Assembly (NCBI GenBank): GCA_004352715.1 | Contig: SCFE01000008.1 | Coordinates: 664,373 to 728,372, forward strand | DNA from: Hofstenia miamia | Lineage: Eukaryota > Xenacoelomorpha > Acoela | Direction: 5' to 3' | Length of the DNA stretch: 64,000 nt | Part shown: positions 11,501 through 26,371 of the stretch, piece by piece | Numbering within the stretch: position 1 is the stretch's first letter | Layout of the letters: each line of letters starts with the position of its first letter | Notes under the pieces: generated by a model | The model's database searches: none | What the model was told of the DNA's origin: nothing | Seen by the model: only the letters and a program-made list of their open reading frames with translations | Translations under genes and position numbers: made by a program

Positions 11501-14500
11501 TTTTTTGCTGCTAAAGTAGAATCATTGAATATTCCAACGACTGGTAAACTTGATGCTTTTCCAAATCTGTTGGATAAATAGATTTCCTTTGTAATTTATA
11601 TGCAATTTTTAGATATAAATGGGAAAATGTTTTCATATTGTGAAAATGTAGGTAGTTTACCATTAGATAGTAAGTGTTTATATTCATCACTTGGAATTTT
11701 CATTGATCCAACAACCAACTTAATTTCATAGTTTGTCAAGTTAATTCCAAAAGAACGTTCAACCAGCATACCTTCACTATATCAAGCTTAAGAAATTTGA
11801 TAGAATTGGATTCTTTCACTCTTGGCGAGTAATATTCTAGACTATTGAATTTGACAATTTTTTTCAGGTGTTAATACATCACTTGGAGAAAATTTCGTCA
11901 TCTTTTTCTTGTATAGCTTGCATAACAAATTTATTCGTGTAGGCCATTAAGAAGTAGTTTCAAGTACAATGACAGCCTCCTCTGTTTGAATACCTGTATG
12001 ATAGAACAATAAGCATTTTTATGTATAGAAATTTGTTGTACTATACATATTACATTAATGTAAAATGCCTATACACTTAATTGTTTTTTTTTTGTTTTTA
12101 GCTCACCTGATATGTTTTAAACAATTTCAAATGAATTTAAAGGTGGAACATTTGCACATTAATACCTTGCTTGTGATCACTTAGTGACATTGTCTTTTAG
12201 GCACTCGAAACTCTCACAGGTGCTGTCTTTCAAAGACCGCCTTTAATTTCAGCTGTTAAGCGCGAGTTGAGAATACGAACTGTTTACAATACCAAATTAT
12301 ATCAGTACGATCCAGAAACGCAATCAGGTAAATTTTCATAATAGCTATGAATACGTTATGTGCGATTTCATGCGATTGTCGGTTAAGTGCTATTTAGCTG
12401 TGTTTTGGATGAGTTGTGAAGCAGGCACTTATGTACGAACACTTTGTGTTCATTTGGGTTTGCTTTTGGGAGTTGGTGGGCACATGGAAGAATTGCGAAG
12501 AGTGCGATCAGGCATTCAATCTGAAAACGTAAGTGATATTTTAGTTAGCATGATATAAAATTTATTTAGTCTAACTTGTATACTCTGCATGATGTCCTTG
12601 ATGCCCAATGGCTGTATGACAATCACAAAGATGAAACATATTTGAGGCGTGTGGTTCAACCATTAGAGGCATTATTAGTCAGCCACAAGCGAATCGTAAT
12701 TAAAGACAGTGCGGTAATTTTTCATTGTAGTGACACTTACCTTTTTTGTTGAGGTAAATGACAGAATACACATATATTTGGCCATGAATGCAATTCGGCG
12801 CTGGCATGACTTTTTCAGTTTGAAACATGTTAACGTCAGTCATCACGTAAACTTTTGAAGACATGAAAACAGTGAATTGAAATGCATAAGCTTTACAATG
12901 CCATTATGCTTTACAATTGTGCTATATAGTCTGGAGTGCAAAGCTTCTATTTAGCTAGTCTTACATCAGTTTGTAGCTGGGCCTAAAAATATTAATTTCT
13001 TTGTTTCCTTCATAACATAGTTATGGTGACTAGGGTCAATAACATTGTGAACACTTTTACCTACAACTTATTTAACAAAAAATCATGGTTTATTTTAAAT
13101 TCCAACATTTATTTTTTGTTGAGCAAAATTCATATTTATTTATACGAGTATGTAACAGCAAAAGGCATTTTATGTCCTTTAAACGCCCTAAATTGTGGTA
13201 TAGTTTTCCTGCATTTATCAAACTGATCTGTTGTTTAGGTAAATGCAATATGTTATGGTGCTAAATGTTTATTACCTGGATTACTCAGATTCGAAGATGG
13301 CATCGAGTTAAATCAAGAAATTGTTATGATGACGTCGAAGGGTGAAGCCATAGCACTAGGTTAGTTTGTGTTTCTGTATGCCTATTCTTTGCATTTATTT
13401 TTTTTAAAATTAATGATGGCTTGCTCACTTTGATTGAAAACGGCTATTTCCACTCTAATCGTAATTATCCTAGTTGCATTATCTTTCTTGAAATTTCTAA
13501 AGCTTTTGATCAGCTCCCTCATTCTATTATTCTTGATGCTGATTTCATCGAACTACGTCAATTTTGGTAGTTCTGATCTTGAGCTTTTGACTACTTGGTC
13601 TTCCGTTAACCATCTGGATTTTGCCCAACCAAGACACGTTTTCTGTGTCTCCCCCTTCGGATTTTTCTCTTCCTGAAAACTTTTCTCCATTGCCATACAA
13701 AGACGCCTTTCTCAAATTCTCCACACTCCAGCTGTCACTATTTCCATGCCTGTGATCTTCTGTTCAATCCCTTGCTCACTCAAAAATTCGACCTTGATAC
13801 ATTTAAATTCATTAAGTTCTCTAATTCCCACTCGCTCTGATGATGTCACTTTCAATCGTGCTTGTATTCCTGCTAATTATATTTTGGCTCTCAATCCTCA
13901 AACACACATTGATTTCTTTTTTCCGCCACCGAGCTTCAAGAAATCTTTGATGTCTTTTCTCATTGCTGAGCCGTTCTCCAATTTCGCCTACTCTTCCATC
14001 TGCTCCTACTTTATCTCCTGTGACTGTCCTTGCTATCATAAAACTTGACTTGTTTTTATATTTTGTAGTTCCTGCCTTCAGCAGCTAAATAAAGTCATTC
14101 ATTATTATTCTTATTATTATTATTATTATTATGGCGCCCTCCGCCTTTAGTATTCTCAGTTTTTATCCAATTTCAATGAAACTTGGTGTGTAGCTTCGCT
14201 ATGCATTACTTCACATGTGCAGTAATTTTGAGCAGGATAGGAGCATTGGTTTAGGAGGTAGGGCGTAGGGGCTTTCAAATTTTGACAAAATAAACTATTA
14301 TAAGGGCACTGAATACAAGCTAAATGTAACTATTATAATGGCGCTAAATATAACTAAGGGTCTATTATAAGGGTGCTTAATATTTTATTATAATTTCATA
14401 TTGAATATTAGTATATCTAACTGTTAAATGATAAAGTAGATGATTTCATACAACAATCTACACATTTGAGCAGTTTTTCCCACACTTGATTGGTTCTTGA

Positions 14501-17500
14501 AGTAATAATTTCCCCCAGCCGGTCTTAGCAATATCAGCTCTTGGGTTTGCTAAAAGTAACTTGAAAAGCCCTTTTAGATATAAAATAAACCTTAGAACAT
14601 AATAAAAGCAATCCGAAGTCGATCTGAGCATTATTAGCTGCACAATCAGCAATGTCATGGCCCTAATAAAATGTTTTTAAAGGGATGACCATTCAGTTAA
14701 TAAAGCTCGGATCGACTTTGGACCACTTTTTTCTCTTATAAATTAGATTTTACATTTAGAACTAACTTTAGAACTTATTTAACGCAAAGATTAAATTATC
14801 TTGCCCCTACAATGGTTCATGTTAGGATTGCTTAAAAATATCGCGAATAAATTTAGTTTGAAGCCCATCCGAACATTATTCGCTAAGCAATCTAAGTTTA
14901 CGCAAGGGCGTGCCCCCCAAAAAGTTTTTTATTTAAAAATGCTCAAGATATGAGTTAATTCAAAAAATTAGAATGGATGTAACTTATTGCTTAATCTACT
15001 TCATATATACCAAAAAATCAGTCGTCAAAAAAATTTTGCTTAATAGTAACAGTTCACGAAAGTGTATTCAGCGCGCTAAATATAACTAAGGGTCTATTAT
15101 AAGGGTGCTTAATATTTTATTATAATTTCATATTGAATATTAGTATATTTGACTCTTATTGAATTTTTCCTATAATTGGAAAAAATCTAGTTTACTTTTG
15201 TAACACTTTTTTTGTAATTCCGTTCATATAAAAATGTCAATAACATTTTTTGGTAGCCTAGTAAATTCCTGCACTCATATTTTAATTGATTTAGAGCTTT
15301 TTTTTATTTTAGGAATTGCTTTGATGACCACGGCTACAATGGCTTCCTGTGATCACGGTATTGTTGCAAAAATCAAACGTGTCGTAATGGAACGCGATGT
15401 TTATCCCAGAAAATGGGGTTTAGGTCCTGTGGTATGTATTCAATGTTATCCATTAATACATTGTAAATTTTAAAATCCATCTATTGTTTTTTCAAATTGT
15501 TGCTGCATTTTCAAATATGTAAATCTTGTCCTTTATCATCAACAAAGAAAAGCACTCGGAGAGCGCAGACCTCCGCCACGCAGATTGTGTCCCCCGGATC
15601 AGCACCAAAATTTAATGGTTAGGTCAATCAATCTATTACTTTTTCCGTAAAGTTGCTAACAGACAAGCAGACAAACAAACCAACGCTACCAAAAACATAA
15701 CCTCATTGGCGGAGGTAAAAATACATATATCCCGAAGCCGTTAACATCATCTCAATTTTAACCGATAACGATAACACACCTAATATTTTTTTGATTGTCT
15801 AAAACTAAATTTATTAAATGGAGATTAGCGCAGTTGCACTGTCAAATTGTACTAGTTTCTACATGCATGTGTTATTTACATCATTTTTTATTTAAATAAA
15901 TGCGCTCTCAAAAAATCTGAATTTAAAATACAATAAGGCTATTATAACTATTTTCCAGTCTTTTGACGTAATTTTATTTGACATTACAATAGTTTTAGTG
16001 AAGTATAGTTTATAATACATGTATACATTGAATAGTAATCGATATTTCGCGGTCAGCGCGCATGTCATTTGTTGTGATAAGCTTAAAGCAATTTCTAAAA
16101 CTGTAGATATATTTAATACATTTTGAAAATTGTTTAGAACCATTTTATGTCTGCAATGACAGACTTTTTAACAAATTGTCAATCCAATAAAGCAGCAAAT
16201 GTGAGCAAATTTTTTATTTGTTCTTTACATTATTGCTACAACTAAGGCTGGTTGTAGAAATTCACACGAAGTATAAAGAAATACAGTTATTTCTATATTA
16301 ACCCTAGAATGCTTGAAATTTCAACAGCCTATTTTGCACGACATGGTCAATTGACCATTTGATTAGTCAATATTTGTTTTATTCATTAATATTGTATGAC
16401 TTGTAAATTTTTCAAAAATGTTAAATATGTGATTATTGATGATAAATTTCATTGTCTTAGTGTATTTATAAGTTTAATATATATACTGGTATATAGTAAT
16501 AACATTTCAAGCTTAATCACACAACGTCTACATATTAGGTTGATGCATAATTATCTTGCGTTTTTAAAATAATATCTGATCAATGTTTATGAACAAGATA
16601 AAATACAAAATAGTTTTAGCAATTATTCTGGAGCATATTCTCCTTCAACATCAATAACTGCTTCCCATTTACTCGGAAGAAGGTCAATTTGACGGGCAAA
16701 AAGCTGCGACTTCTTGAACCAACCCATCAAAATTGCTAAAGACTTTGTTCGACTGCTAGTTTTTGAGCGATCGGTTGATATGGTAGTCCGTTGGCGCCTC
16801 TGTTGGAGAGTATGGCGGATGAGGAAGCAGCTCCCATCCCTTATTAGCGATTGACTCAACTACGCGACGCTCGACATGTGGATGCGCATTGTCGTGGTGA
16901 AAAATGATNNNNNNNNNNNNNNNNNNNNNNNNNNNNNNNNNNNNNNNNNNNNNNNNNNNNNNNNNNNNNNNNNNNNNNNNNNNNNNNNNNNNNNNNNNNN
17001 NNNNNNNNNNNNNNNNNNNNNNNNNNNNNNNNNNNNNNNNNNNNNNNNNNNNNNNNNNNNNNNNNNNNNNNNNNNNNNNNNNNNNNNNNNNNNNNNNNNN
17101 NNNNNNNNNNNNNNNNNNNNNNNNNNNNNNNNNNNNNNNNNNNNNNNNNNNNNNNNNNNNNNNNNNNNNNNNNNNNNNNNNNNNNNNNNNNNNNNNNNNN
17201 NNNNNNNNNNNNNNNNNNNNNNNNNNNNNNNNNNNNNNNNNNNNNNNNNNNNNNNNNNNNNNGAGAGTATGGCGGATGAGGAAGCAGCTCCCATCCCTTA
17301 TTAGCGATTGACTCAAATACGCGACGTGCATTGTCGTGGTGAAAAATGTTGTTCTTTTTTCTCGGCCTTTCGTTTCTATGGCAGTATGGAGACGATCGGA
17401 GCTGAGCCAGATAAACATCGCTGTTGACATTAAATTGCGGTTTTCCATCTCTATCTGGAATCAGCCATTGTTGACGCTCATCTTGAAAAAACAAAAAGTC

Positions 17501-20500
17501 TGTTTCCACTGCTGCCAGAAGTGCCTGATGGTCGAAATCAGACAAACGACCTCTTCCTGCTTTGCCCTCCAAACTTAAATCGCCCGATTTAAAGCTGGCA
17601 AACCATTCCCGACTCTGACTTTCACTGATTGCGTCTTGGCCAAAAAGTGCAGTTATATCGCGAAAAGATTCAGCCGCCTTCCATCCTTTCTCGAAGTGAT
17701 ACAGCATAACATGCCTAATATGCATATAGTTTTTAACACGCATTCTAAAATAAGTTCTAAAGTAAACATAATAAAAATGAATTAAAACAATAAAAAATAA
17801 TAAAACAATAAAAATGAATTAAAACAATAAAACATTGACGAATCCTTTTAATAATTATGCTTAAACACTGTTCAGATATTATTTTAAAAACGCCGGATAA
17901 TTATGCATCAACCTAATATTTTTTAAACAAAATTTAAAATCAAGACAAATATACATTCAAGTTTACATCGTCTTATAGCTTCTTGCAAATGTGAAATAAA
18001 TAATTTTTGTATTTTCTTGAAACGTATTCAATGCATAATTTACACAAGGTCAGGGTGCAAGAAGCACAATTTTTTTCTCAAATAAACAGCAATCTTTCAT
18101 AATCGTAGTCTTTTTACATTCTTGTCATAGTTTTCTGGTAGGCTTTTAAAACCGTAGCTCGGTCAACAGAATCGGGAATATACAACGTGAATTTGATCTT
18201 CTCTATCAAATCTGGCATTGTCTCCACTTTTCCACTTACAAAACTTTTGATAATGCAATTCTTTGCAATTCAATCTGCGCAGACCAATATGCCGACAAAT
18301 GCTAAAGGAATTCAGAAAAATCATATCATTGATGTTCCCGAATACTTACTTTCATTGGCCACTCCTGGTTAACGCTCTGCAGCTGTGGTGTAATACTTCA
18401 CCCTTTTATCTACACTTCCTTTAGTTGTGGGCAAGAATTATCAATGGCTTCTTTTTCATAGAATCTTCAACCTCAATTGTGTCATGACACAAAGACATAA
18501 TAATAACAGAGCCATTCCTTTTTGCTTGGTATGGTGTCACACTAACGTATTTGAATCGTCATTGAATATAAAGTAAATTTTATGGACGCGTTTTTGTGAA
18601 CATATTATGAACTTCTAAAAGCGTTCTGACTGTTCCAATCAAAGTTGTTTTTTTCATTCAGACTAGTGATCCAGAAAAGAGATGTAAATAGATTTTCTGT
18701 ATTAACATTCAATCCCATGTTAAGGTTAAGCTCTCATTCCCAAAAATCACGTAGATGGCAAAACTGTTTTCTTCGAAAATGAGATGTGATAAGTTCAAAA
18801 TGGAACGCACTTTGCCGCCGGAAACAAAGAAATATATAGACTTCTATGTTCTAATACATCAACCGAATATAGGCCAGTAATTCATATTCGTCTAGTAAAG
18901 TGAATGAGGGATTCTCAGCATTGTCACTAACATGAGCATTTGTATATCGAAGAATCGGTAGCAAATTGTCTCTCAGTAATAATTCAAAAATACATCAACT
19001 ATACAATCAACACATTTTCTAAGGAATGATGTAACTCCACAAGTATGGTGGTGTATAATATTCGCATTTGTTCTAAAGAAGCATAAGCCGCTATCACCAT
19101 TATTCAATTTCAGCAATTTTGTACAAACATGTTTTACAGTTTTATTCAGTTATATATCGATTCAGTACGTGCTCTGTTATGTGGATTGAGTTGATCAATT
19201 GGCCATGTTATGCATTAATGAAGTTTTCTTATTTTACATGAATCTTACATTAGAAATTAATACACATAATATAAATATGCATCAAGTTGGGAGATGTCAT
19301 AGACTTTCATCATATTTTAAATCTAAGCAAACGCATCGGGACAAAAAGAAAATTCAGAAATGGTCAATTGACCACGTTATGTATTCTAGGGTTAAAGGCT
19401 TACGTTTAAGTGCCTCTTCTATAAATTGGTTAAAATAGATATGTATTTTTTCGTGTTTGTAAATTTCCATGTAAGGGTGGCTTTTTCCTTTCACAGTAAC
19501 TTATATCAGCCCAGTGATTTTACATTTCAATTGCATTTTCATGATAAAATATTGTAATTTTTGAATTGTTCTTTCTAATTTATTTAATATATATTTATCT
19601 TAACATTTAGGCAATCCGAAAACAAACCATGATCAAACAAGGTCTACTGGGAAAGTTTGGGCGCACCAATGAAAATACGCCTTCTGATTGGACAGAAAAC
19701 GTCGTACGCACTCCACAGTAATGTTTGTTTTTTTAAGCACCGAAGCCACTTTTCACCCAAATTCGTCCATATATTGTTTATTTTAGTTGTTGTTTTTCAT
19801 GAAGCGTTTGATGATTTTATTTGCTCGCTATTCTAAAAATGAAATTTTTGTTATTATACTTTGCACAAAATAGTAACACATCAATAATTTAGACTGTGTC
19901 GCGATGATAAATGAAAAAATGTAATTTTTACGATGCGTTTGTGCTAAAAAATAATATTAGGTTGTCCGATAAGTTTGTGCGGTGTTTATAGCAATTTATT
20001 GAAAAGAACATTAAAAGACAACAGAGAAGAAAAAAGTTCTTTATCAACCAATGATGTATTCTCCTTCACTTTTTACAACTTTATCCCATCATTCTACCGC
20101 TGCAATAAAAATTCCTGGACTTAGAAGCAAAAAAATATCAAGTTACGCTTTAAGTTCGTCGTCGTCGAAGTAAACATCTCGAATTTGTTGGAAAGAGATC
20201 AGAACAGATGAAAATCTTTAAGTGCCTGTTCAGGGGAATATGGTGGATATGGTGAAAATTTCCCCGCTTACTTCCTAAATTGCGATTTTAATCAAATTTG
20301 AGATTTGCAGATAAGCATTGTTATGTTGCAAAAGAGCACCATGTCATATTAGGTTAGGTGGATTCCCTGAATTTCTTCTTTGAGTCGCTACATTTGCTGA
20401 ATGTGAAGCTCTACATACACTATTTAATCGTTTCCAAAATGTTGTTGCCTTCGCAGTCCGAATGATGGAGGTGTTGTGTATTTGCCTTTCGGGGTAATTT

Positions 20501-23500
20501 GATGTGGGGTATAGCTAAAGGTTTTTTACATCAAAGTTCCCTGCTTGAAAAAAATTGGAATTACTTAGATATTTGTCGTATCTAGAAAAATTAATTTTAT
20601 TTTTAGCTCTGTGATTTGTCGTCACAATAGACTTTGCAATAACACTGGATGAAGTGCAATAACCCTTGCATAAATATATTGCCTAAATTATTTGTTTAAA
20701 AAAGTTTTATAGAGTTAAATTAAATTTCATTTTGTTATTAACAATGTTTTTAATGTGCATTGGCATAACATTTGTCATTTGATTCCTATGGGTAGTAATA
20801 GTAAATGGCATTTGAAAAAAGGTTCTGTATCTTCTAGGCGGTAAGCATTAAAAATAATTGGCGGGTGTGGTGTAGTTCTATGAAAAATGTCAGAGCAAAA
20901 TGGGGTAATAAGATATCACAAGTAGTTTTTGGAACAGTTTTTTTGAGTGGGACAATTTGGATTGTATTATATGAAGCATGGGGCAGATGTCAACACGTGA
21001 AAATGAGCCGGGGCACAAAGTCTGTGGGGTGGGGCAGGGCAGTTCACAAAAATTGTCACCACTTCGATCTCTGTTCAGTCCCACCAAACGCAATCTTTTG
21101 GGGATGCAGCTTTGGCTTCGTTCAATGTGTTCTCTGCTTATTTCTTGCTGTTTCAGTTTAATCTTAATTAGTTCCTTTGTAGTGTATCTGACATATTGTA
21201 TTCGATTTATTCCATTTCATTAAATTGGAAGATAAATATCTGTCTGTTTGAATAAAGCATTCAATTTGAAATGGTAGTTTGAGACTAATTTAAAAAATCA
21301 ACAATGTATAAATTCCTGTAAAAACTAAAGTGTAATTACTTAGCAAGTGTGTATTTGTTATCGAAATTACTTTTAAGAACAATATAGACCCTCACTGAAT
21401 GTCAAACATATCGCTGGTTAAGATGCATATAGACGTAAGCGCCAAATGTTATTGACAATTTAGACTTTTGGTTATATATACTTCAATCTTGCAATGTCAT
21501 ATTTCAAAGATATTGGACTGTTTAAAATCAGCCAATCAAAAATCAGAAACTTTGTGAAACATTTCACTGTGAAATATTTTTGAAAATGATTTTTCTCCAT
21601 ATTTTAGAATTGACACTTACGTCTTTAGGCATCTTAACCAGCGATATACAAGAACCTTTACTCAAAATTTAAATACATGTATTTGAACTGATCGGCCAAA
21701 TGCGACTTAGAAAGCTTGGAATATTTTAGCTCTGTAATACCTCATTGCAGGTTAACAGTGATGTTTCTTGATACTATAGAATGAAATTTTCATTTTTTCG
21801 TACATTAATTAAAGGCATTGGGACTAAACTATGTGAATACACTTATTTTTATATTGCTTATAAATTTATTTCAGAGTTCCTGAAGTATCTCGAGAAGTTG
21901 ATGATGTTCCACATAGCAGCAAACGTTCAGCAGAGCTTTTAGACGATGATAGTGATGATGAACACAAGAAAAAGGTATTTTAGATTATAAACAATGCACA
22001 CTTTTTGAAATATGTAATTCTCAGTTCTCTCGTTGTCATGCTATGATTTTTCTGCCCCCCCNTTCCCCCCCCCCCCCCCCCTCAATCATTTTTAGCACAC
22101 AATTTATTATATCATTACATTTTTATCTAAATAATTTTTATTTCAACTTTTTATTCAGCTAATCATCACAGTCAGTATAGAAAACATGGTTCACTCACTT
22201 CAACACTGATTCCAAACTACATGCCTACAAATATTTTCAACATCTAAATTAGATTTTTCAGTTTATGTATTTTTTAATAATGCTTTTTTCAATTTTCAGC
22301 AGATGAAAGACACAAATAGTTAGTCAAGAGAACAAATAAATATTCATAAGAGACGCTTGAAAATAGATTAATAAAATTTCAAGAACTAATCAAAATGAGC
22401 AACATTGCTGTCTTTCAGGAAGAACACGAATGTCACGTTTATAAAATTCATCAGGATTTTATTCAAAGAAATTTCAGCTAAATATTTAGCTCAATGTTAT
22501 TGATGAACAACTGGCCATCCAGAGAGTGGCTTATGATAGGAACGGATGAAACAGTATCCATTATGGTAGATGTCAGTTGAATGTCTGAAATTATACACAA
22601 TCGATCACGATTGTATACCCAGGGTGTCCGCGCTGCCTGGAAATTCAAAATTACTGCCTTAAACTGCTTTTAGTACCTGTAACTGCCTGGAAATTCTAGT
22701 TTTTATTGTGTCCAATTTATTATCTTATGTAAATGCATTCATTTCTGCGGTTTTATCCCTCGGCTTGACTTCATTTATTTGTTAATGTTAGTTTCATACA
22801 GATTTCAATGTGACTGCATCAAACATTGGCAGTATGGTGATTGAAATTTCAATTCGGAACAATCTCTCCTTGGCGCATACTGCTAATTTACTGAATTCAC
22901 TTATTATCTGTAAAATGCTCTTACCAAATATACCCAACTTTTTCCCATTAACACAATTTATCTAAATTGAACTAAACACTCCATTAGCATGCACAATTAA
23001 CAAAAACAGCCTGAGTATTCTTTAAAAATTAGGCCGTATTCACAACAACACAGTGAGCACGCTACAGAAAGAATTGACATTGATAATTGCTTGACTTCAT
23101 AACAAAAATTGCAACCCGTGTTACATCAATTCCAAAACAACTTGTAGCTTTCTGATTGGCTAACACAATGTAAATATTTATACCATTTATGTCATTAAAT
23201 ATGGATTATTACTAGAAAATAGCACCTTATATTCTCAAGAATTTTATTATGGTTTATAGAAAAATTCGTAAGTTTGTTTTTTTGTTCACTGTTTCAAAAT
23301 TACAATATTTATATAAACGTATATATTAATATACTTTTCTCTAATTATTTGATGGCATTTGAACAATTTCCCCTCGCCTTGCTGGAAAACATCTTGGATC
23401 TCTCCACTGTTAAAATCCAATCAGCTTCCCTCCTCTGAAGTAACTTCTTATTGTCCAATAGCTATTCTTTCTCGGTTGTCAATCATCTTTGAGCGTCTTG

Positions 23501-25375
23501 TCTTTTGTTATGTGTTCCCTAGAATTCGTCACCTCATCTCTGCTTCTTAGCATAGTAACCTTCCGGGTCGTTCTACCATCACTAACTTGCTCACTTTTAT
23601 TGAAAACTGCTATTTCCACTTTGATCGTAATGATCCTGGTTGCATTATCTTTCTTGACATTTCTAAAGCTTTTGATTGGCTCCCTCATTATATCCTTCTT
23701 GACAAATTAAGTTTATTTGACTTGGATACTGATTTCATCCAACTCTTTCAGTCTTACCTGTCCAATCGTCGTCAGTGTGTCAAAATCAACTCGTCTATTT
23801 CTTCCCCTGCTCTTGTCTCTAGTGGTTGCTCCTCAAGGTTCCGTGTTGCTGTTCTCTTCTTCCTTGTTGCTATCAACGACCTCCCTCAATCTGTCCTCAA
23901 CTCATCCTCTCTACTGTACTTTGATGACACTGTGATTTTCAACTTTGGTAGTTCTTTTGCCTCCAATATTACCTCTGATCTTGAGCTTTTGTCTACTTGG
24001 TCTTCTGTTAACCATCTTGATTTTAGCCCAACCGAGACATGTGGTATTTCCTTTTCTGTATCTCCCCCTTCTGATCTTCCTTTCCCGAAAAATTTTCTCC
24101 TCATCATGCTCATCTTCGAGTTCAACTTACTGCCTCCGCAAAGCTTATTCCTCACTCTTTGCCCTCTTCCGCAATGTTCCCTTTAATTCCACGGCTGCTG
24201 TGAAACTCATTGTTCATGTCCATTTCTTGTTCCATTCTTCTCTATGCTTCTCCCTGTTGGAGGCCTTACCGTTCCTTGTTCCACTCTGGAATATTTCCAG
24301 AATCGCGCTTTTAAATGGATCTCTCTCTTGCCATACAAAGACGCTCTTCTCAAATTCTCCACTGTTCCGCTGTCAATCTACTTCCATGCCTGTGATTTCC
24401 TCCTTTTCAATCGCTTGCTCACTCACAAATTGGGCCTTGATCCTTTTGATTTCATTAAGTTCTCTAATTCCTACTCCACTCGCTCTGATGATGTTGTCAG
24501 TTTCTCCATTCGTCGTCCCAAAACATCGCACCCTTTACTCGTTTTCCAATCGTGCTTGTATTGCTGCTAATTATATCTTGACTCCCAACCCTCAAACAGC
24601 CATTGATTTCTTTTCCCCGCCGCCGAGCTGCAAGAAATCTTTGATATCTTTCCTTTTTGCTGAGCCGTTCTCCAATTTCGCCTACTCTTCCATCTGCTCC
24701 TACTTAATCTCTTGTGCCGTTGAACTAGACTTGTTTTTATATTTTGTATTGTCTGCTTTCAGCGGCTAAATACAGGCATTCATTATTATTATTATTTCAT
24801 TTCTTCTCATAGCTTCATGCTGGCATCCCTCTCAGCTCGGGGAACTCACCAGTTCCAAGGGAGTCTGACAGCTTTCCTAAGTACTCTAGCTGTTCCTAAC
24901 AATGCTACCTTCTGTGCTACTGCTCCTCCCCACTTTGGTACTCCCAATTCCTCAAAGTATCTCTTATGATTCTTACTGTATATTATATATATACATATAC
25001 GTGCGCTTTGTAAAATCATTCCATTTATACGTGCAGTTTGTAAATAGTGCGCTTTGTAACAGTCAAAAAAGTATATATTTTTTGAAATTTGAATTTTTAT
25101 TTTTTTCAATAAAAAGTTAAAAAATATTAACTTCTTTGAAGTATTTGTCGATTTTAAGCACGAGTGACTATATTTTGAAATATGAAAATGTCATCATAAT
25201 TAGTATTTTTTGTTCGAAATGTCATGACTAAAAATCATAAACGGAAATATAGTAGGCCATGTCTAAGACTACTTTAAAGAATTTATCTAGATGTAATTTT
25301 TAATTAAAAATCGAATGAACTAGGTGCAAAGTTTATACCATCAATATTCGCTGAGATTTTACCGATTATTCCCTA

Positions 25376-25409
<34 letters not shown>

Positions 25410-26336
25410 NNNNNNNNNNNNNNNNNNNNNNNNNNNNNNNNNNNNNNNNNNNNNNNNNNNNNNNNNNNNNNNNNNNNNNNNNNNNNNNNNNNNNNNNNNN
25501 NNNNNNNNNNNNNNNNNNNNNNNNNNNNNNNNNNNNNNNNNNNNNNNNNNNNNNNNNNNNNNNNNNNNNNNNNNNNNNNNNNNNNNNNNNNNNNNNNNNN
25601 NNNNNNNNNNNNNNNNNNNNNNNNNNNNNNNNNNNNNNNNNNNNNNNNNNNNNNNNNNNNNNNNNNNNNNNNNNNNNNNNNNNNNNNNNNNNNNNNNNNN
25701 NNNNNNNNNNNNNNNNNNNNNNNNNNNNNNNNNNNNNNNNNNNNNNNNNNNNNNNNNNNNNNNNNNNNNNNNNNNNNNNNNNNNNNNNNNNNNNNNNNNN
25801 NNNNNNNNNNNNNNNNNNNNNNNNNNNNNNNNNNNNNNNNNNNNNNNNNNNNNNNNNNNNNNNNNNNNNNNNNNNNNNNNNNNNNNNNNNNNNNNNNNNN
25901 NNNNNNNNNNNNNNNNNNNNNNNNNNNNNNNNNNNNNNNNNNNNNNNNNNNNNNNNNNNNNNNNNNNNNNNNNNNNNNNNNNNNNNNNNNNNNNNNNNNN
26001 NNNNNNNNNNNNNNNNNNNNNNNNNNNNNNNNNNNNNNNNNNNNNNNNNNNNNNNNNNNNNNNNNNNNNNNNNNNNNNNNNNNNNNNNNNNNNNNNNNNN
26101 NNNNNNNNNNNNNNNNNNNNNNNNNNNNNNNNNNNNNNNNNNNNNNNNNNNNNNNNNNNNNNNNNNNNNNNNNNNNNNNNNNNNNNNNNNNNNNNNNNNN
26201 NNNNNNNNNNNNNNNNNNNNNNNNNNNNNNNNNNNNNNNNNNNNNNNNNNNNNNNNNNNNNNNNNNNNNNNNNNNNNNNNNNNNNNNNNNNNNNNNNNNN
26301 NNNNNNNNNNNNNNNNNNNNNNNNNNNNNNNNNNNN

Positions 26337-26371
<35 letters not shown>

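Larger units (their letters stand above)
9185..12200 (+). other. Dyskerin intron (3.0 kb) with repeats
   Basis: Holds the foldback element at 10075-10668 and transposase-like relics on the minus strand at about 11125-12000. The rest is AT-rich. I searched by eye for box H/ACA or C/D snoRNA features, because dyskerin introns host snoRNAs in some animals, but found none I could defend. Confidence 0.6.
16535..17916 (-). mobile_element. Mariner element with intact ~44-bp terminal repeats
   Basis: Terminal inverted repeats begin TTAGGTTGATGCATAATTAT at 16535 and, inverted, at 17916; they match over about 44 bp with two mismatches. TA target duplications are at 16533-16534 and 17917-17918. It encodes a transposase on the minus strand and contains a 354-base N gap whose flanks (16803-16908, 17263-17350) repeat each other. 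Confidence 0.92.

Noticed and set aside
12714-13238. Possible intronic snoRNA in a dyskerin intron
   Set aside because: A hairpin-like stretch (AATGCAATTCGGCGCTGGCATG, split over two arms) was noted, but no convincing H and ACA boxes or C/D boxes at proper spacing were found.
13821-14039. Minus-strand ORF of 72 codons opposite the LINE fragment
   Set aside because: It is an antisense shadow of the decayed LINE frame, with no domain.
14100-14131. CRISPR-like or other regular array
   Set aside because: Only simple ATT repeats at a LINE tail; no repeat-spacer structure anywhere, and the genome is eukaryotic.
23945-24769. 274-codon plus-strand ORF in the LINE
   Set aside because: Mostly a shifted shadow of RT coding sequence (Leu/Ser-rich from CT-rich codons); the RT motifs lie in the other frame.
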